Source: Bacteroidia bacterium
GTDB lineage: Bacteria; Bacteroidota; Bacteroidia; Flavobacteriales_E; Vicingaceae
Reading direction: 5' to 3'
Assembly: GCA_030433355.1 (NCBI GenBank)
Contig: JAUIMG010000001.1
Span: 408,976-472,975, forward strand
Length of the DNA: 64,000 nucleotides
The position numbers were made by a program, and so were the translations under genes. The notes below the pieces were generated by a model that saw only the letters and a list, made by a program, of their open reading frames with translations, was not told where the DNA came from and did no database searches. Below are positions 17,070 through 26,933 of the stretch, piece after piece (within the stretch, counting starts at the first letter, position 1; every line of letters begins with the position of its first letter).

Positions 17070-17150
17070 ACTCCTAAAAATTTTGAGCCGGCAAAAGTAG
17101 GAAGATTAAATGGCTGTAAACTTTAAAATTCTGTTAATAAAAAAAGAATT

Positions 17151-18419
17151 TTAATACACTGTTTTTTGATAAAAACGATGCAGCTTTTCGTTGAGGTTTT
17201 GGAAGGTTTCTTTTGGAGTTGAATGAAAGAAAAATCTAAGCGGTAAATAGAAAATCCCATGTCCTTCATTTTCTTTCATCCCTTTAAATAGCGCTCTAGA
17301 ATAGTATGGAAAAGGCTTACTTAATTGATAAAAGTTTTCATCTTTAATTACAATAGCATAAAAAGAAATATCAGAGCCTCCATAATATCTTGGAACTTGA
17401 ACTTGCGCAAAGTCTCCTGTGGATACTAATTCGTAATGCGAAAAATACTTTGTGGTATCTTTCTCAAGATTTGCCAACTCAGCAATGAATATATTTTGGG
17501 AGTTATACAATTGAATAGAACGATCCTTTTTCAAACTATCATTTAAAAATACCCCAGCGTAATTTCTTTCTCGGATTTTTCTAGAATCCTCGCTATAAAA
17601 GAATTTTACTTCACTAAAATCATAGTAATTATTGAATGACTTCATCAGCATTAGATTTTCAATTCTTTGTTCTTTCTCTACTTCTTGAGCCTCTTGAAAA
17701 TAGCCTAACTTTCTTAGTGCTTCAATTTTTGGCTTTGAGGTTTTAAGCCTTACCAATAATGCACCATCCCTTAGTTCTCTAATTTGGTTTTCTGCTATCC
17801 TTCTTTTCTTTCTTCTATCCGATTCTTTCCTTGGGTACTTTTTATTAATCCTATAGGTAAGGCCAATCTGTAAATTCGCAATATCCTCGTCAATAATGGG
17901 AGCAATATAATTTGCTTTCATGGTCCAATTATCCATAAGCTTAAATTCCATACCAAATGATGGATTAAGATAAAAGCTAGGAATACCCAAATCTTCTATT
18001 TCTATGCCTTCTTCATTAGCGGAACCAGACTTTTTTCTCAAACTTCGATTAAATCCAAAAGAATTACTCAAGCCAAAGTTAAAATGAATATCATCAATAC
18101 TATATCTTAAAGCCAACTGAATATCAAAACCTTGTTGGTTATATACATAACCATTATCTAGTTGTGAAGCTTTTGGAGAAAAGAGAAAATCCCCATTTAA
18201 GCCAAGTTTTTTAGAAAAGATGTAGGTAGATGAAAGTCCTATAAAAGGTCTTGGTAAACCTCTATTGTTGACCTCATTATTTCTAAATAAGTTGCTGTAG
18301 TTTACCCCTGCACCTAGGCCATATAAAAAATCTCCTTTCTTCAATTGAATTTCTTGGGCAGAAGCTCCAATAAGAATAAGCGAAAAGAATAAGAATAGAT
18401 ATTTCTTTAATGTCCTCAT
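17151..18419 (-). CDS. Outer-membrane beta-barrel-type protein with a C-terminal extension, hypothetical
   Basis: A 422-residue protein. Residues 1-21 are a signal peptide (cut after ASA). Residues 26-190 show alternating hydrophobic strands ending in YRINKKYP, like the PorT/OmpW-type small barrels of Bacteroidota. A basic segment (KESDRRKKRR) then leads to a roughly 220-residue part of mixed alpha/beta character without a recognisable family; it is probably periplasmic. It is 31 bases downstream of rnr on the same strand. Function unknown. Confidence 0.7.
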   Translation of the reverse strand: MRTLKKYLFLFFSLILIGASAQEIQLKKGDFLYGLGAGVNYSNLFRNNEVNNRGLPRPFIGLSSTYIFSKKLGLNGDFLFSPKASQLDNGYVYNQQGFDIQLALRYSIDDIHFNFGLSNSFGFNRSLRKKSGSANEEGIEIEDLGIPSFYLNPSFGMEFKLMDNWTMKANYIAPIIDEDIANLQIGLTYRINKKYPRKESDRRKKRRIAENQIRELRDGALLVRLKTSKPKIEALRKLGYFQEAQEVEKEQRIENLMLMKSFNNYYDFSEVKFFYSEDSRKIRERNYAGVFLNDSLKKDRSIQLYNSQNIFIAELANLEKDTTKYFSHYELVSTGDFAQVQVPRYYGGSDISFYAIVIKDENFYQLSKPFPYYSRALFKGMKENEGHGIFYLPLRFFFHSTPKETFQNLNEKLHRFYQKTVY

Positions 18420-18450
18420 TGCTAACCTATAAAGTTAACAATGAAATGAA

Positions 18451-20586
18451 TTAAAAGTTATAATCTTCCATGAGCTGGAAGTCTAGTTGCTTTTTAGAAA
18501 GATCGGCTTTAAGAACTTTTACAGTCAACTCATTCCCAATTCTATATATTTTACCTGTCCTTTTTCCTTGAATGGCATAATTGTCTGGATCAAAGTTGTA
18601 AAAATCATCCGTTAAGGATTTCATTCTAATAAGACCTTCACATTTACTTTCTTCTAATTCAACAAAAATTCCCCATTCACTAACTCCGGAAATAACACCT
18701 CCAAAAATTTCTCCTTCTTTCCCTTGCATAAATTTAACCTGCATAAATTTTATGGAGGCTCTTTCAGCATCGGTTGCTAACTTTTCTTGGTCGGAACAAT
18801 GTTTACACTTTTCTTCTAGTTCTTCCTTATTTGCATCTTTGCCCCCATCTAAATAATGCTGCAATAAACGATGTGCCATTACATCTGGATATCTTCTAAT
18901 TGGGGAAGTAAAGTGAGAATAATATTTAAAGCTAAGCCCATAATGACCGACATTATCTGTACTGTAAACTGCTTTAGCCATCGTTCTAATAGCAAGTTGA
19001 GAAATCAGGCCTTCTTCCGCTTTGCCAGTAATGTCATTCATCAATCGATTTAATGTGCTCGAAATTCCTTTTGGAGAAGTGGTATCAATTCGGTAGCCAA
19101 ATTTCTTAATGAACTGACTAAAAGTTTGTAGCTTTTCTGGGTCTGGATTGTCATGAATTCGATAAACAAAAGGCTTCCCTTTTTTTCCAATAAACTCTCC
19201 AACTCTCTTATTGGCTAAAAGCATGAAATCTTCTATTAGCTTATTGGCGTCTTTTTGTTCTTTCAAGAAAACACCTAAAGGGTCTCCTTTATCATCTAAT
19301 TCAAATTTTACTTCTAGAGAATGAAAATTTATAGAGCCTTTTTTAAAACGTTCTTCTCTAAGCTTTTTAGACAAGGAATCTAAGGTTAAAATTGGCTCGG
19401 AATAATCATCTTTTTTACCTTCAATAATCTCTTGAGCTTGTTCATATGCAAATCTTCGGTCGGAATGAATTACCGTTCTTCCAAACCATTCATTTTGAAT
19501 TTTAGCTTGTTCATCTAGTTCAAATATTGCAGAAAAACATAGCTTATCTTCATTTGGTCTTAAAGAGCAAGCAAAATTGGAAAGCACTTCGGGGAGCATT
19601 GGAACTACTCGATCAACCAAATAAACAGAAGTACCTCTAGCATAAGCTTCTTCATCTAATTCTGTCCCTTCTTTTAAATAATGACTAACATCTGCAATAT
19701 GAACGCCTACTTCCCAATTCCCATTCTTAAGTTTTTGAATAGATAAAGCATCATCAAAATCTTTGGCATCTGCAGGGTCAATAGTAAAGGTTAAAACTTC
19801 TCTTAGATCTCTTCTCTTTTTAATTTCTTCTTTTGATATTTCAACGCTAAGCTTTTTAGCATCTTCTTCTACTCTTTTTGGAAATTCTGAAGGCAATCCA
19901 TACTCAGCCAAAATAGCATGCATCTCTGTTTCATTTTCCCCTGGCTTACCTAAGACTTTTATAATTTCTCCAAATGGACTATCAGCTTCTTTAGGCCAAT
20001 CGGTCATTTTAGCAATTGCCTTTTCTCCATTTTCTGCTCCATTTAACTTAGAAAGTGGAATAAAAATATCTACAGGCATTCTCTTACTATCAGGCACTAA
20101 AAAGGCATACTTCAAAGACTTTTCTATAGTTCCAACAAACTCTGTTTGAGCTCTTTCTAGTACTTTTTTAATTTCTCCAATAGGTTTGCCATTTCGCTTC
20201 ACCTTAATAATAGCAACCTCAACCAAATCTCCATGCAAAGCATTGGAAAGACCTCTTTCATTAATATAAATATCATCCGGCATTCCATCTACAACAATAT
20301 ATGCAGTGCCAGTAGAAGTCATATCTACTTTTCCAATAATGATTTTTAAATTACTAGATGATGACACCAGTTTAAACTTTCCTGGACTTTGCTCGACCAA
20401 TACTTTTTGATCTAAAAAACTGTGTAAGATATTCTCAACTATTTTTTTTTGAGAAACTTTCTGTATTCTCAATCGCTTAGATATCTGTTTGTAGTTAAAT
20501 GCCTGGGTAGGGTTTGACTGAAAAACCTCTAAGATATTTTGCTGAAGTGAATTCTGTTTTATATTCTTATTGGATCTTTTTGGCAT
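18451..20586 (-). CDS. rnr: Ribonuclease R
   Basis: A 711-residue 3'-to-5' exoribonuclease. An N-terminal winged-helix (about 10-65) and two cold-shock OB domains (about 80-225) precede the RNB catalytic domain (about 255-590), which contains FTIDPADAKDFDDALS, the Asp cluster that binds magnesium. An S1 domain (about 625-705) ends the protein. It degrades structured RNA, including rRNA and mRNA with stable stems. It heads a minus-strand run that continues into the outer-membrane-type protein and MarC. Confidence 0.96.
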   Translation of the reverse strand: MPKRSNKNIKQNSLQQNILEVFQSNPTQAFNYKQISKRLRIQKVSQKKIVENILHSFLDQKVLVEQSPGKFKLVSSSSNLKIIIGKVDMTSTGTAYIVVDGMPDDIYINERGLSNALHGDLVEVAIIKVKRNGKPIGEIKKVLERAQTEFVGTIEKSLKYAFLVPDSKRMPVDIFIPLSKLNGAENGEKAIAKMTDWPKEADSPFGEIIKVLGKPGENETEMHAILAEYGLPSEFPKRVEEDAKKLSVEISKEEIKKRRDLREVLTFTIDPADAKDFDDALSIQKLKNGNWEVGVHIADVSHYLKEGTELDEEAYARGTSVYLVDRVVPMLPEVLSNFACSLRPNEDKLCFSAIFELDEQAKIQNEWFGRTVIHSDRRFAYEQAQEIIEGKKDDYSEPILTLDSLSKKLREERFKKGSINFHSLEVKFELDDKGDPLGVFLKEQKDANKLIEDFMLLANKRVGEFIGKKGKPFVYRIHDNPDPEKLQTFSQFIKKFGYRIDTTSPKGISSTLNRLMNDITGKAEEGLISQLAIRTMAKAVYSTDNVGHYGLSFKYYSHFTSPIRRYPDVMAHRLLQHYLDGGKDANKEELEEKCKHCSDQEKLATDAERASIKFMQVKFMQGKEGEIFGGVISGVSEWGIFVELEESKCEGLIRMKSLTDDFYNFDPDNYAIQGKRTGKIYRIGNELTVKVLKADLSKKQLDFQLMEDYNF

Positions 20587-20612
20587 CTAAATTTTCATCT
20601 ATCAATTCCTAA

Positions 20613-20620
20613 CAAATCTA
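20613..20620 (-). promoter_or_regulatory. -7 element upstream of rnr
   Basis: Reads TAGATTTG on the minus strand, an exact TAnnTTTG match, 26 bases before the rnr start. No -33 element is obvious. Confidence 0.45.
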
Positions 20621-20725
20621 AACAGATGAATTAAGAATATGACTTAAAATAAGTAATATAAAATTGAACTAGTATTTTAGTCCTACCTAACCTTAGTAGA
20701 ACATGATACAAATTGACATATTTAA

Positions 20726-21481
20726 ATGAAGAATACAACACAGATAAACGGCAGAAATTATGAATGGGACTCTAGTAAAGGCCATGATATTTCTATAGCG
20801 CTTAGCTCTAATCCAGACACCGCAAGTGCTTGGTACGTTGCTCCTGTAAAAATAGAACCAGTAAGAACGGAGCAATTTACAGGCTCTGTTATAGAAGGAG
20901 GGTCAGTAAACTTTAATGATATTACCTTTAACCCACACGGTAATGGCACACATACCGAGTGTGTTGGACATATCTCAAAAGAATTTTACAGCATTAATCA
21001 ATGCTTGAAAGAGTTTTTCTTTAGTTGTCAGCTAGTCTCTGTAACCCCCACAATAAAGGGAGATGACAGAATTATTACAAGAAAACAAATTGAAAAACTA
21101 TTACAAAGCAAAGAAGACTGCAAGGCGATAGTAATTAGAACATTGCCTAATGATCAGAATAAAACCAAAAGGCAATATTCGGATACAAATCCTCCTTATT
21201 TAGAATCTGCAGTAGTTGAATTACTGAAAGAAAGAGGTATAAACCATTTACTAATTGACTTGCCTTCTGTAGATAGAGAATTAGATAATGGAGTGCTTGC
21301 TGCGCATCATGCTTTCTGGGAGTATCCTAAAAATCCCAATTTGAATAGAACGATAACCGAATTTATCTATGCAGATAGTAAGATTCCTGATGGCTTTTAC
21401 CTCTTAAATCTTCAAATTGCAAGTTTAGAAAACGATGCCAGTCCCTCTAAGCCTATTCTTTTCTCTTTGGTTAAAGTTTAA
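20726..21481 (+). CDS. Cyclase / kynurenine-formamidase-like protein
   Basis: A 251-residue cytoplasmic protein of the metal-dependent cyclase superfamily. The metal motif appears as HGNGTHTE (positions about 72-79) with a nearby VGH, close to the family HxGTHxDxPxH, and a second His pair HH lies in LAAHHAFWEYP. The family hydrolyses amide or ester bonds such as N-formylkynurenine, but no tryptophan-degradation gene is nearby, so the substrate is unknown. The 3' end overlaps the convergent SpoIIE-protein gene by 11 bases without a terminator. Confidence 0.83.
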   Translation: MKNTTQINGRNYEWDSSKGHDISIALSSNPDTASAWYVAPVKIEPVRTEQFTGSVIEGGSVNFNDITFNPHGNGTHTECVGHISKEFYSINQCLKEFFFSCQLVSVTPTIKGDDRIITRKQIEKLLQSKEDCKAIVIRTLPNDQNKTKRQYSDTNPPYLESAVVELLKERGINHLLIDLPSVDRELDNGVLAAHHAFWEYPKNPNLNRTITEFIYADSKIPDGFYLLNLQIASLENDASPSKPILFSLVKV

Positions 21482-24400
21482 AACCAATCACAACAATATC
21501 ATCTACTTGTTCTAATTCACCTTTCCACTTGCTTATGGTAGTTCCAATTCTTTCCTTTTGAACCTCCATAGATTCATCTTTAATAGAGGTAAGCAAATCT
21601 TTAAAAGCTCTAGTTTTAAATTTCTTGCCTTGTTCGCCTCCAAACTGATCTGCAAAGCCATCTGAAAATAAATAGAACTGATCTCCTGTTTTATAAGGGA
21701 TAGTATTAGATACAAAGGCTTGGGTAAAATCTTTATTGTAGGATCCAATAGCTTGCTTAGTAGGCTTGGTTTCAATTAAATCGTCATTTTGAATGGCATA
21801 CAATGAATTGTTTGCTCCTGCATAAGAAATCTGTTTTGCTACCGGATCAATTACACAAAGCGACATGTCCATTCCGTCTTTTATCCCTTCTTTATCCGTT
21901 TGTTTTAGTGCATCTGCAATACTCTTATCCAATAAGGTTAAAATCTCACCGGCGTCGGTTATTTTCTTTTCTGATATAATTTTGTTTAAGCCATTGTAGC
22001 CTACCAAGCTCATAAATGCCCCCGGAACCCCATGACCTGTGCAGTCTACTGCGGTTACAATAGTTTTACTACCAACCTGATCTATCCAGTAAAAATCTCC
22101 ACTAACAATATCTTTTGGTCTAAAATAAACAAAGGACTGTGGTAATAATCTGCTAAAAACTGCTGGTTCTGGAAGAATTGCATTTTGAATTCTTTTCGCA
22201 TAGCGAATACTATCTGTAATGTCTTTATTCTTTTGCGCTAACTCATCATTTTTATCTTTTAGTTGAAGTGTTCTTTCTTCCACAGTTTCTTCCAGTTTAG
22301 CTTTTGCTTTTTTCAAGCTAGCAGTTCTAACTCTCATTATTATTAAGAATAACAGAACGATTGAGATAACAACCAAAATGTAAAACCAAGTAGTTAAATA
22401 AAATGGAGGGTCTATTCTAAAAGTATATGTAGTTGGGCTTTCATTCCAAATCCCATCATTATTACTGGATTTTACCTTTAAGGTATATTCACCAGGCAAT
22501 AAATTGGAATAGGAAGCTCTAGAAATATTAGTTGGAGGGCTAAATTCCTTATCAAAGCCATCTAACATATACGAATACAGTATCTTACTTGGATTTTTTA
22601 GACTTATTCCTGTAAACTCGAAAGTGAAATTATTGTCTTGGTATTCAAAGATAGCCGAATCAGGAAAAGCAACTGATTTGTGTTTTAGCTCTAAGCCATT
22701 AATTAAAGTAATAGATTCTTCCTGATTTTCTGAAACCAATGAGGGGGAGAACTTTACTAAGCCCATAATAGTCCCAATCCAAATAACGCCATTTGCATCT
22801 TTTGCAGATGCATTGGAGTTAGATTCTACCCCCATAAATCCTTCTCTTCTTCCAAAAACTTTATACTCTTCAATTTCAGGGTCCAATAGAGTTACCCCCT
22901 GACTGTTTCCTATCCAAAGTCGGTTTGACTTATCGGAAATTATCGAATAAGGGGTATTTAAGGTATTCTCTTCCCCATTTTGAAATGCCCTAAAATCCTT
23001 GCCATCGTATCTATAAATAGTTCCTCCGTATGCTCCAAACCAAATATTACCAGAATTATCCTCAGATATTGTAATTATAAACCTCTGGTTAATTCCATCT
23101 TCTTCACCAAAAAGTTTGAATTTATTATTTTCATATAAAGTAAGCGCACCCCCCAAAGCTGCAAACCAAGTCCTATTCTTAGAGTCTGTAAAAATTCTAT
23201 AAATATTGTTCCCCCCTAATCCTTCTCTTATTGTAAAAACCTTGTAATTATCCTGATTCTTGTATCGAACTGCACCCTTTTTTGTACCAATCCATATATT
23301 CCCATTTTTATCTTCATTGATACTATAAACGGTATTATCTGGTAAAAAGCCATCAGACAATATATGAGTTAATTCTTCGGTTTTTTTATTATAGGTATAA
23401 AGTCCATTCCCAGGAGTTCCCATCCATAAAACTCCTCTTGAATCTTCGTACACGGTTATAATTATTTCGTCATCTAATTCACTTATCGATGTAAATTGTC
23501 CGTTTTTTAAGTAGTTAATTCCTGCATTGGTTCCTACCCAAATTCCTCCATCTTTGCTAGCATCCACAGACCAAACTATATTATTATTAAGCCCATGCGA
23601 TTCATTATACAATTGAAAAGATTCTCCTGTGAATAGGTTTAAACCTAATTCTGTACCAATCCAAATGCTTGATTCTCTATCTTTAATAATAGACTTTACA
23701 CTAAAATAATTTAGCCCTTGCTCAGTGTCGAAGTGTTTAAATGAGCGGCTCGTTAAATTAAATTCCAAAGCACCATTCATTGCTGTGCCTATCCATAAAT
23801 TTTCCTCCCCATCAAAGTAAAGCTCTTGAACCTCATCATTCCCAATTCCTTCAATATCTGTAGTATAATGTTCAATCTTATACGGGTTATTTTTTGTATC
23901 AATAATGCTAAAGCCATTATTATAATAGCCAACTGCCATTAATCCGTTTCCTAAAAATTCTAGCTTGCTGATTAAAGAACTTTTCAGCCCATCTTTTGTA
24001 TCTAAAACTCTAAAAGTATTTTGCTCGTCATTATTTTTTACAGTTATTCCTCGATCAGTTGCTATCCAAACTTTCTCCTTATCATCTATTGCAAGATCTA
24101 AGACATAGTTACTAGAAAGCCTGCCTTGCTTGTTAAAGCTATAAACCTCTTTGGTTGAAGTATTTAAATAGAGCAATCCATTTCCATCTGTTGCTATATA
24201 TAAATTACCTTGCTTATCCTCACAAAAAGCGGTAATTGATTTAAAATCTGAATATTGCGCAAAACCCCAATCACTAATCTCTTGCCTTTCCCAATTAAAA
24301 ACACTTACCCCTCCTGCCCAATGTCCAAACCACAAATTTCCTTTAGAATCTTTAAAAGAAGTTGAAACCCAATTCTCAGCTAAACTATCTTTCTGATCAA

Positions 24401-24611
24401 ATAATTCAAAAGTTCTTCCATCATATCTATTTAAGCCTGACATGGTTCCTATCCATAAATAACCATAATCGTCTTGAACAATTGTATTCACAACTGATTG
24501 AGATAAACCTTCTTCTACTCCATGATTTATAAAGCTATACTGCTGAGCATTTGTGTTTATAGATATAAAAAGGAGAAAGCAGATTTTATAGTAATATTTG
24601 CTTAATCGCAT
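21471..24611 (-). CDS. Two-component-type beta-propeller sensor with SpoIIE phosphatase output
   Basis: A 1046-residue membrane signalling protein. Signal peptide (about 1-22), then around 14 propeller blades with the Reg_prop pattern (WIGT..GLNRYDG, NLWFGH and similar) to about 640, a Y_Y_Y domain (about 660-735), one transmembrane helix (about 737-761), a coiled coil (about 765-805) and a PP2C-type SpoIIE phosphatase with GDFYW and DCTGHGVPGAFMS (about 805-1046). It should sense a periplasmic signal and dephosphorylate a serine or threonine on a cytosolic partner. Hybrid histidine kinases usually carry this sensor; here the output is a phosphatase. Its start overlaps the upstream gene by 10 bases. 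Confidence 0.93.
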   Translation of the reverse strand: MRLSKYYYKICFLLFISINTNAQQYSFINHGVEEGLSQSVVNTIVQDDYGYLWIGTMSGLNRYDGRTFELFDQKDSLAENWVSTSFKDSKGNLWFGHWAGGVSVFNWERQEISDWGFAQYSDFKSITAFCEDKQGNLYIATDGNGLLYLNTSTKEVYSFNKQGRLSSNYVLDLAIDDKEKVWIATDRGITVKNNDEQNTFRVLDTKDGLKSSLISKLEFLGNGLMAVGYYNNGFSIIDTKNNPYKIEHYTTDIEGIGNDEVQELYFDGEENLWIGTAMNGALEFNLTSRSFKHFDTEQGLNYFSVKSIIKDRESSIWIGTELGLNLFTGESFQLYNESHGLNNNIVWSVDASKDGGIWVGTNAGINYLKNGQFTSISELDDEIIITVYEDSRGVLWMGTPGNGLYTYNKKTEELTHILSDGFLPDNTVYSINEDKNGNIWIGTKKGAVRYKNQDNYKVFTIREGLGGNNIYRIFTDSKNRTWFAALGGALTLYENNKFKLFGEEDGINQRFIITISEDNSGNIWFGAYGGTIYRYDGKDFRAFQNGEENTLNTPYSIISDKSNRLWIGNSQGVTLLDPEIEEYKVFGRREGFMGVESNSNASAKDANGVIWIGTIMGLVKFSPSLVSENQEESITLINGLELKHKSVAFPDSAIFEYQDNNFTFEFTGISLKNPSKILYSYMLDGFDKEFSPPTNISRASYSNLLPGEYTLKVKSSNNDGIWNESPTTYTFRIDPPFYLTTWFYILVVISIVLLFLIIMRVRTASLKKAKAKLEETVEERTLQLKDKNDELAQKNKDITDSIRYAKRIQNAILPEPAVFSRLLPQSFVYFRPKDIVSGDFYWIDQVGSKTIVTAVDCTGHGVPGAFMSLVGYNGLNKIISEKKITDAGEILTLLDKSIADALKQTDKEGIKDGMDMSLCVIDPVAKQISYAGANNSLYAIQNDDLIETKPTKQAIGSYNKDFTQAFVSNTIPYKTGDQFYLFSDGFADQFGGEQGKKFKTRAFKDLLTSIKDESMEVQKERIGTTISKWKGELEQVDDIVVIGFKL

Positions 24612-25945
24612 GGTAGCTGGTATTTAGTTAATTCCAATTCTTTTATTGTTTTGCAGAATGTTTCTTTCTCAACCACAGACTGATTGATATAATAGTTAAT
24701 CATTCCAAATTGATACTTCTCTACACTAAACTGTTTTGAGTTAGAAGGATAGTCAATATGTATAGTCCTGATGGTTTTAAATTGATCTTCTTTTGTAGTT
24801 TCATATATTTTAGGTTTCAAATAAAATTTTTCTCCATCGGAAGTTTCTTCTCCTACGGCCTTTGAACCCTCTTTTACAGTTATAGCGAACCTTCTAGAAG
24901 CAGCTACATCTTTTATCAAATTCTTTTCAAATTGCTGTTTCTGTTTCTGGTTTTCAGATTTAACTATCGCTTCTGCTTCCTTCTTTTTAGCTTGTTGACT
25001 TTTGTAAGCCATTAACTCTTGTTCCTTATTTTCTCTAAGGTATAAAGAAGAGTCTTCTTTAACTTTCTTCTTCTGTTCATACTCAGAACTGTTCATTCTT
25101 TTTGATTCTTCAGCAACCTGTCTTATTAAACTAGTTTCATAACCTCGTTTTAATGCCAGATTTTCTTTTCTCTGCCTTTCTTTCTCAATTCTCTCCCTTC
25201 GAAGTTTCATTTCATAGGTTTCATTTTGAGGCTCCTCTTTTACTTCAGATTTCTCAATAGCTTCTTCCTTTTCTGTTCGAACTTCTGTAAGTTCCGCTTT
25301 TTCTTCCGCATGCGTTGGCGTTACTTCCATAGCTTTTTCTACAACTTCTTCTTTTGGTTCAGGCTCGGGTGGTTTAGTAGCAATCACTTTTTTAGGCTTA
25401 ACCGGAACAGGCTTAAGCAATGGTTTGGCACCCTTACTTTTTAGCTTCTCTGATTCATCCATCAAGTTCTCCACTCTACTTCTCACGGCTTCAAGATGTT
25501 TTTCATCAAAGCCAAAGCCTCCTTCTTCCAAGTTTCTTAAAATCATAATAGGATTGTCCATAATTGAAGCATCTAATCCTTCGTAAACCCTAATTAAATC
25601 CAAAATAACATCAAAAGAAGCATAAAAATCCTCTTGATCTTTAACATATGGAAGCTTAGTACTGACAATAAATCTTGTGGTGTAGTGATAATCTTTGGAT
25701 ACCTCAAAAAGGTAATCATGCCCAGCATCTAACATCACAGAAAACTTTCCCTTCTTATTAGTTTCAAACTCCTGATCTACTTTATTATCCTTGAATAACT
25801 TTACCTGAGCAGTTGGAGTGCCTATCTCATCGAAATAAACCTCTCCTTTAATTCGCAATTGCCCAAATGACATATGGAACGAAAAAAGAAATAATATTGC
25901 TAAGAAAGAGAGATTGACAAAAATCTTTTGTTTAAAAGCAGTCAC
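24602..25945 (-). CDS. Secreted protein with carboxypeptidase-regulatory-like domain and Lys/Glu-rich middle, hypothetical
   Basis: A 447-residue protein with a signal peptide (1-28). Residues about 30-110 (LRIKGEVYFDEIGTPTAQVKLFK...NKKGKFSVMLDAGHDYLFEVSK) resemble a CarboxypepD_reg-like beta-sandwich. Residues about 165-330 are very rich in Lys and Glu with heptad-like spacing, a probable long helix or coiled coil. The last ~100 residues are a small folded region with two Cys. It overlaps the start of the SpoIIE sensor by 10 bases, so the two are translationally coupled and may form one signalling unit. No known function. Confidence 0.75.
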   Translation of the reverse strand: MTAFKQKIFVNLSFLAILFLFSFHMSFGQLRIKGEVYFDEIGTPTAQVKLFKDNKVDQEFETNKKGKFSVMLDAGHDYLFEVSKDYHYTTRFIVSTKLPYVKDQEDFYASFDVILDLIRVYEGLDASIMDNPIMILRNLEEGGFGFDEKHLEAVRSRVENLMDESEKLKSKGAKPLLKPVPVKPKKVIATKPPEPEPKEEVVEKAMEVTPTHAEEKAELTEVRTEKEEAIEKSEVKEEPQNETYEMKLRRERIEKERQRKENLALKRGYETSLIRQVAEESKRMNSSEYEQKKKVKEDSSLYLRENKEQELMAYKSQQAKKKEAEAIVKSENQKQKQQFEKNLIKDVAASRRFAITVKEGSKAVGEETSDGEKFYLKPKIYETTKEDQFKTIRTIHIDYPSNSKQFSVEKYQFGMINYYINQSVVEKETFCKTIKELELTKYQLPCD

Positions 25946-25990
25946 TTTATATAATTTGGCTGAGCACTAAAGTAGCAGAAATAATTCTAA

Positions 25991-26878
25991 ATGAAACAAT
26001 TACTAAAGTATAAATACTTTTTATTGCTGCATCTTGTAGTTCTAATTTTTGGTTTCACGGCTATTCTAGGCAAACTTATAATACTGGATTCTCAAAATAT
26101 TGTTTGGTATAGAATGCTAATAGCTTCTATCTCCATATTTATATACCTAATAATTAGAAAAATAAATTACAAGATTTCCCTCCAAGGTCTATTAAAGACT
26201 TTAGGAATTGGTGTAATCATTGCGGCTCATTGGATACTTTTTTTTGAAGCAATTAAGCAGTCTAACGTTTCTATTACTTTAGCGGCTTTGTCTTCCGCAT
26301 CTATGTTTACTGCATTAATAGAGCCAATTTTTTTTAAGCGTAAAATTTATTTTTATGAATTGATTTTAGGGGCCTTGGTAACTCTTGGTTTATATTTTAT
26401 CTTCCGATTCGAGACAGCACAATGGCTTGGTATAACATTAGCAATATTATCAGCATTTCTTGCATCATTATTTACCGTTTTAAATGGGAAAATGATAACA
26501 AAATATCCATCCAACCTAATCTCTCTTTATGAGTTATTTGGAGGTTTTATAGCAATAAGTATCTACTTTATTTTCAGTGAAAATCTTTTACTCAGTAGCT
26601 TTAAAATGAACTTGTCGGATTTTATTTACTTAATGATTCTAGGAATAATATGCACCGCCTTTGCTTTTGTAGCTAGTGTTGAGGTCATGAAAGAATTAAG
26701 TCCATTTACAGTTAGTTTAAGTATAAACCTAGAGCCTGTTTACGGCATTATTTTAGCTTATATTCTTTTTGGAGAAGAAGAAAAAATGTCGACAGGTTTC
26801 TATTTTGGAGCGATTATGATTCTGTTTTCTATTGGTCTAAATATGTTTTTTAAAAAACTTAGAAAGAGAAAGAAATAA
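25991..26878 (+). CDS. EamA-family (DMT) transporter
   Basis: A 295-residue inner-membrane protein with about ten hydrophobic helices in two internally similar halves, each an EamA domain (about 8-135 and 145-285). The second half has LEPVYGIILAYILFGE, a typical EamA signature, and the tail is basic (KKLRKRKK). These carriers export metabolites or amino acids; the substrate cannot be inferred. It diverges from the secreted Lys/Glu-rich protein, with only 45 bases between the starts. Confidence 0.92.
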   Translation: MKQLLKYKYFLLLHLVVLIFGFTAILGKLIILDSQNIVWYRMLIASISIFIYLIIRKINYKISLQGLLKTLGIGVIIAAHWILFFEAIKQSNVSITLAALSSASMFTALIEPIFFKRKIYFYELILGALVTLGLYFIFRFETAQWLGITLAILSAFLASLFTVLNGKMITKYPSNLISLYELFGGFIAISIYFIFSENLLLSSFKMNLSDFIYLMILGIICTAFAFVASVEVMKELSPFTVSLSINLEPVYGIILAYILFGEEEKMSTGFYFGAIMILFSIGLNMFFKKLRKRKK

Positions 26879-26905
26879 TAAGGTTACTAGGCTTTTTCAT
26901 CTGCT

Positions 26906-26913
26906 TATATTTG
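26906..26913 (+). promoter_or_regulatory. -7 element of metG
   Basis: TATATTTG, an exact TAnnTTTG match, 20 bases before the metG ATG. The -33 element is not clear. Confidence 0.5.
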
Positions 26914-26933
26914 CATGCTGAATTAATAAAATT

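Noticed and set aside
25226..25444. Plus-strand Phe-rich ORF
   Set aside because: It is the antisense of the Lys/Glu-rich region of the gene at 24602-25945.
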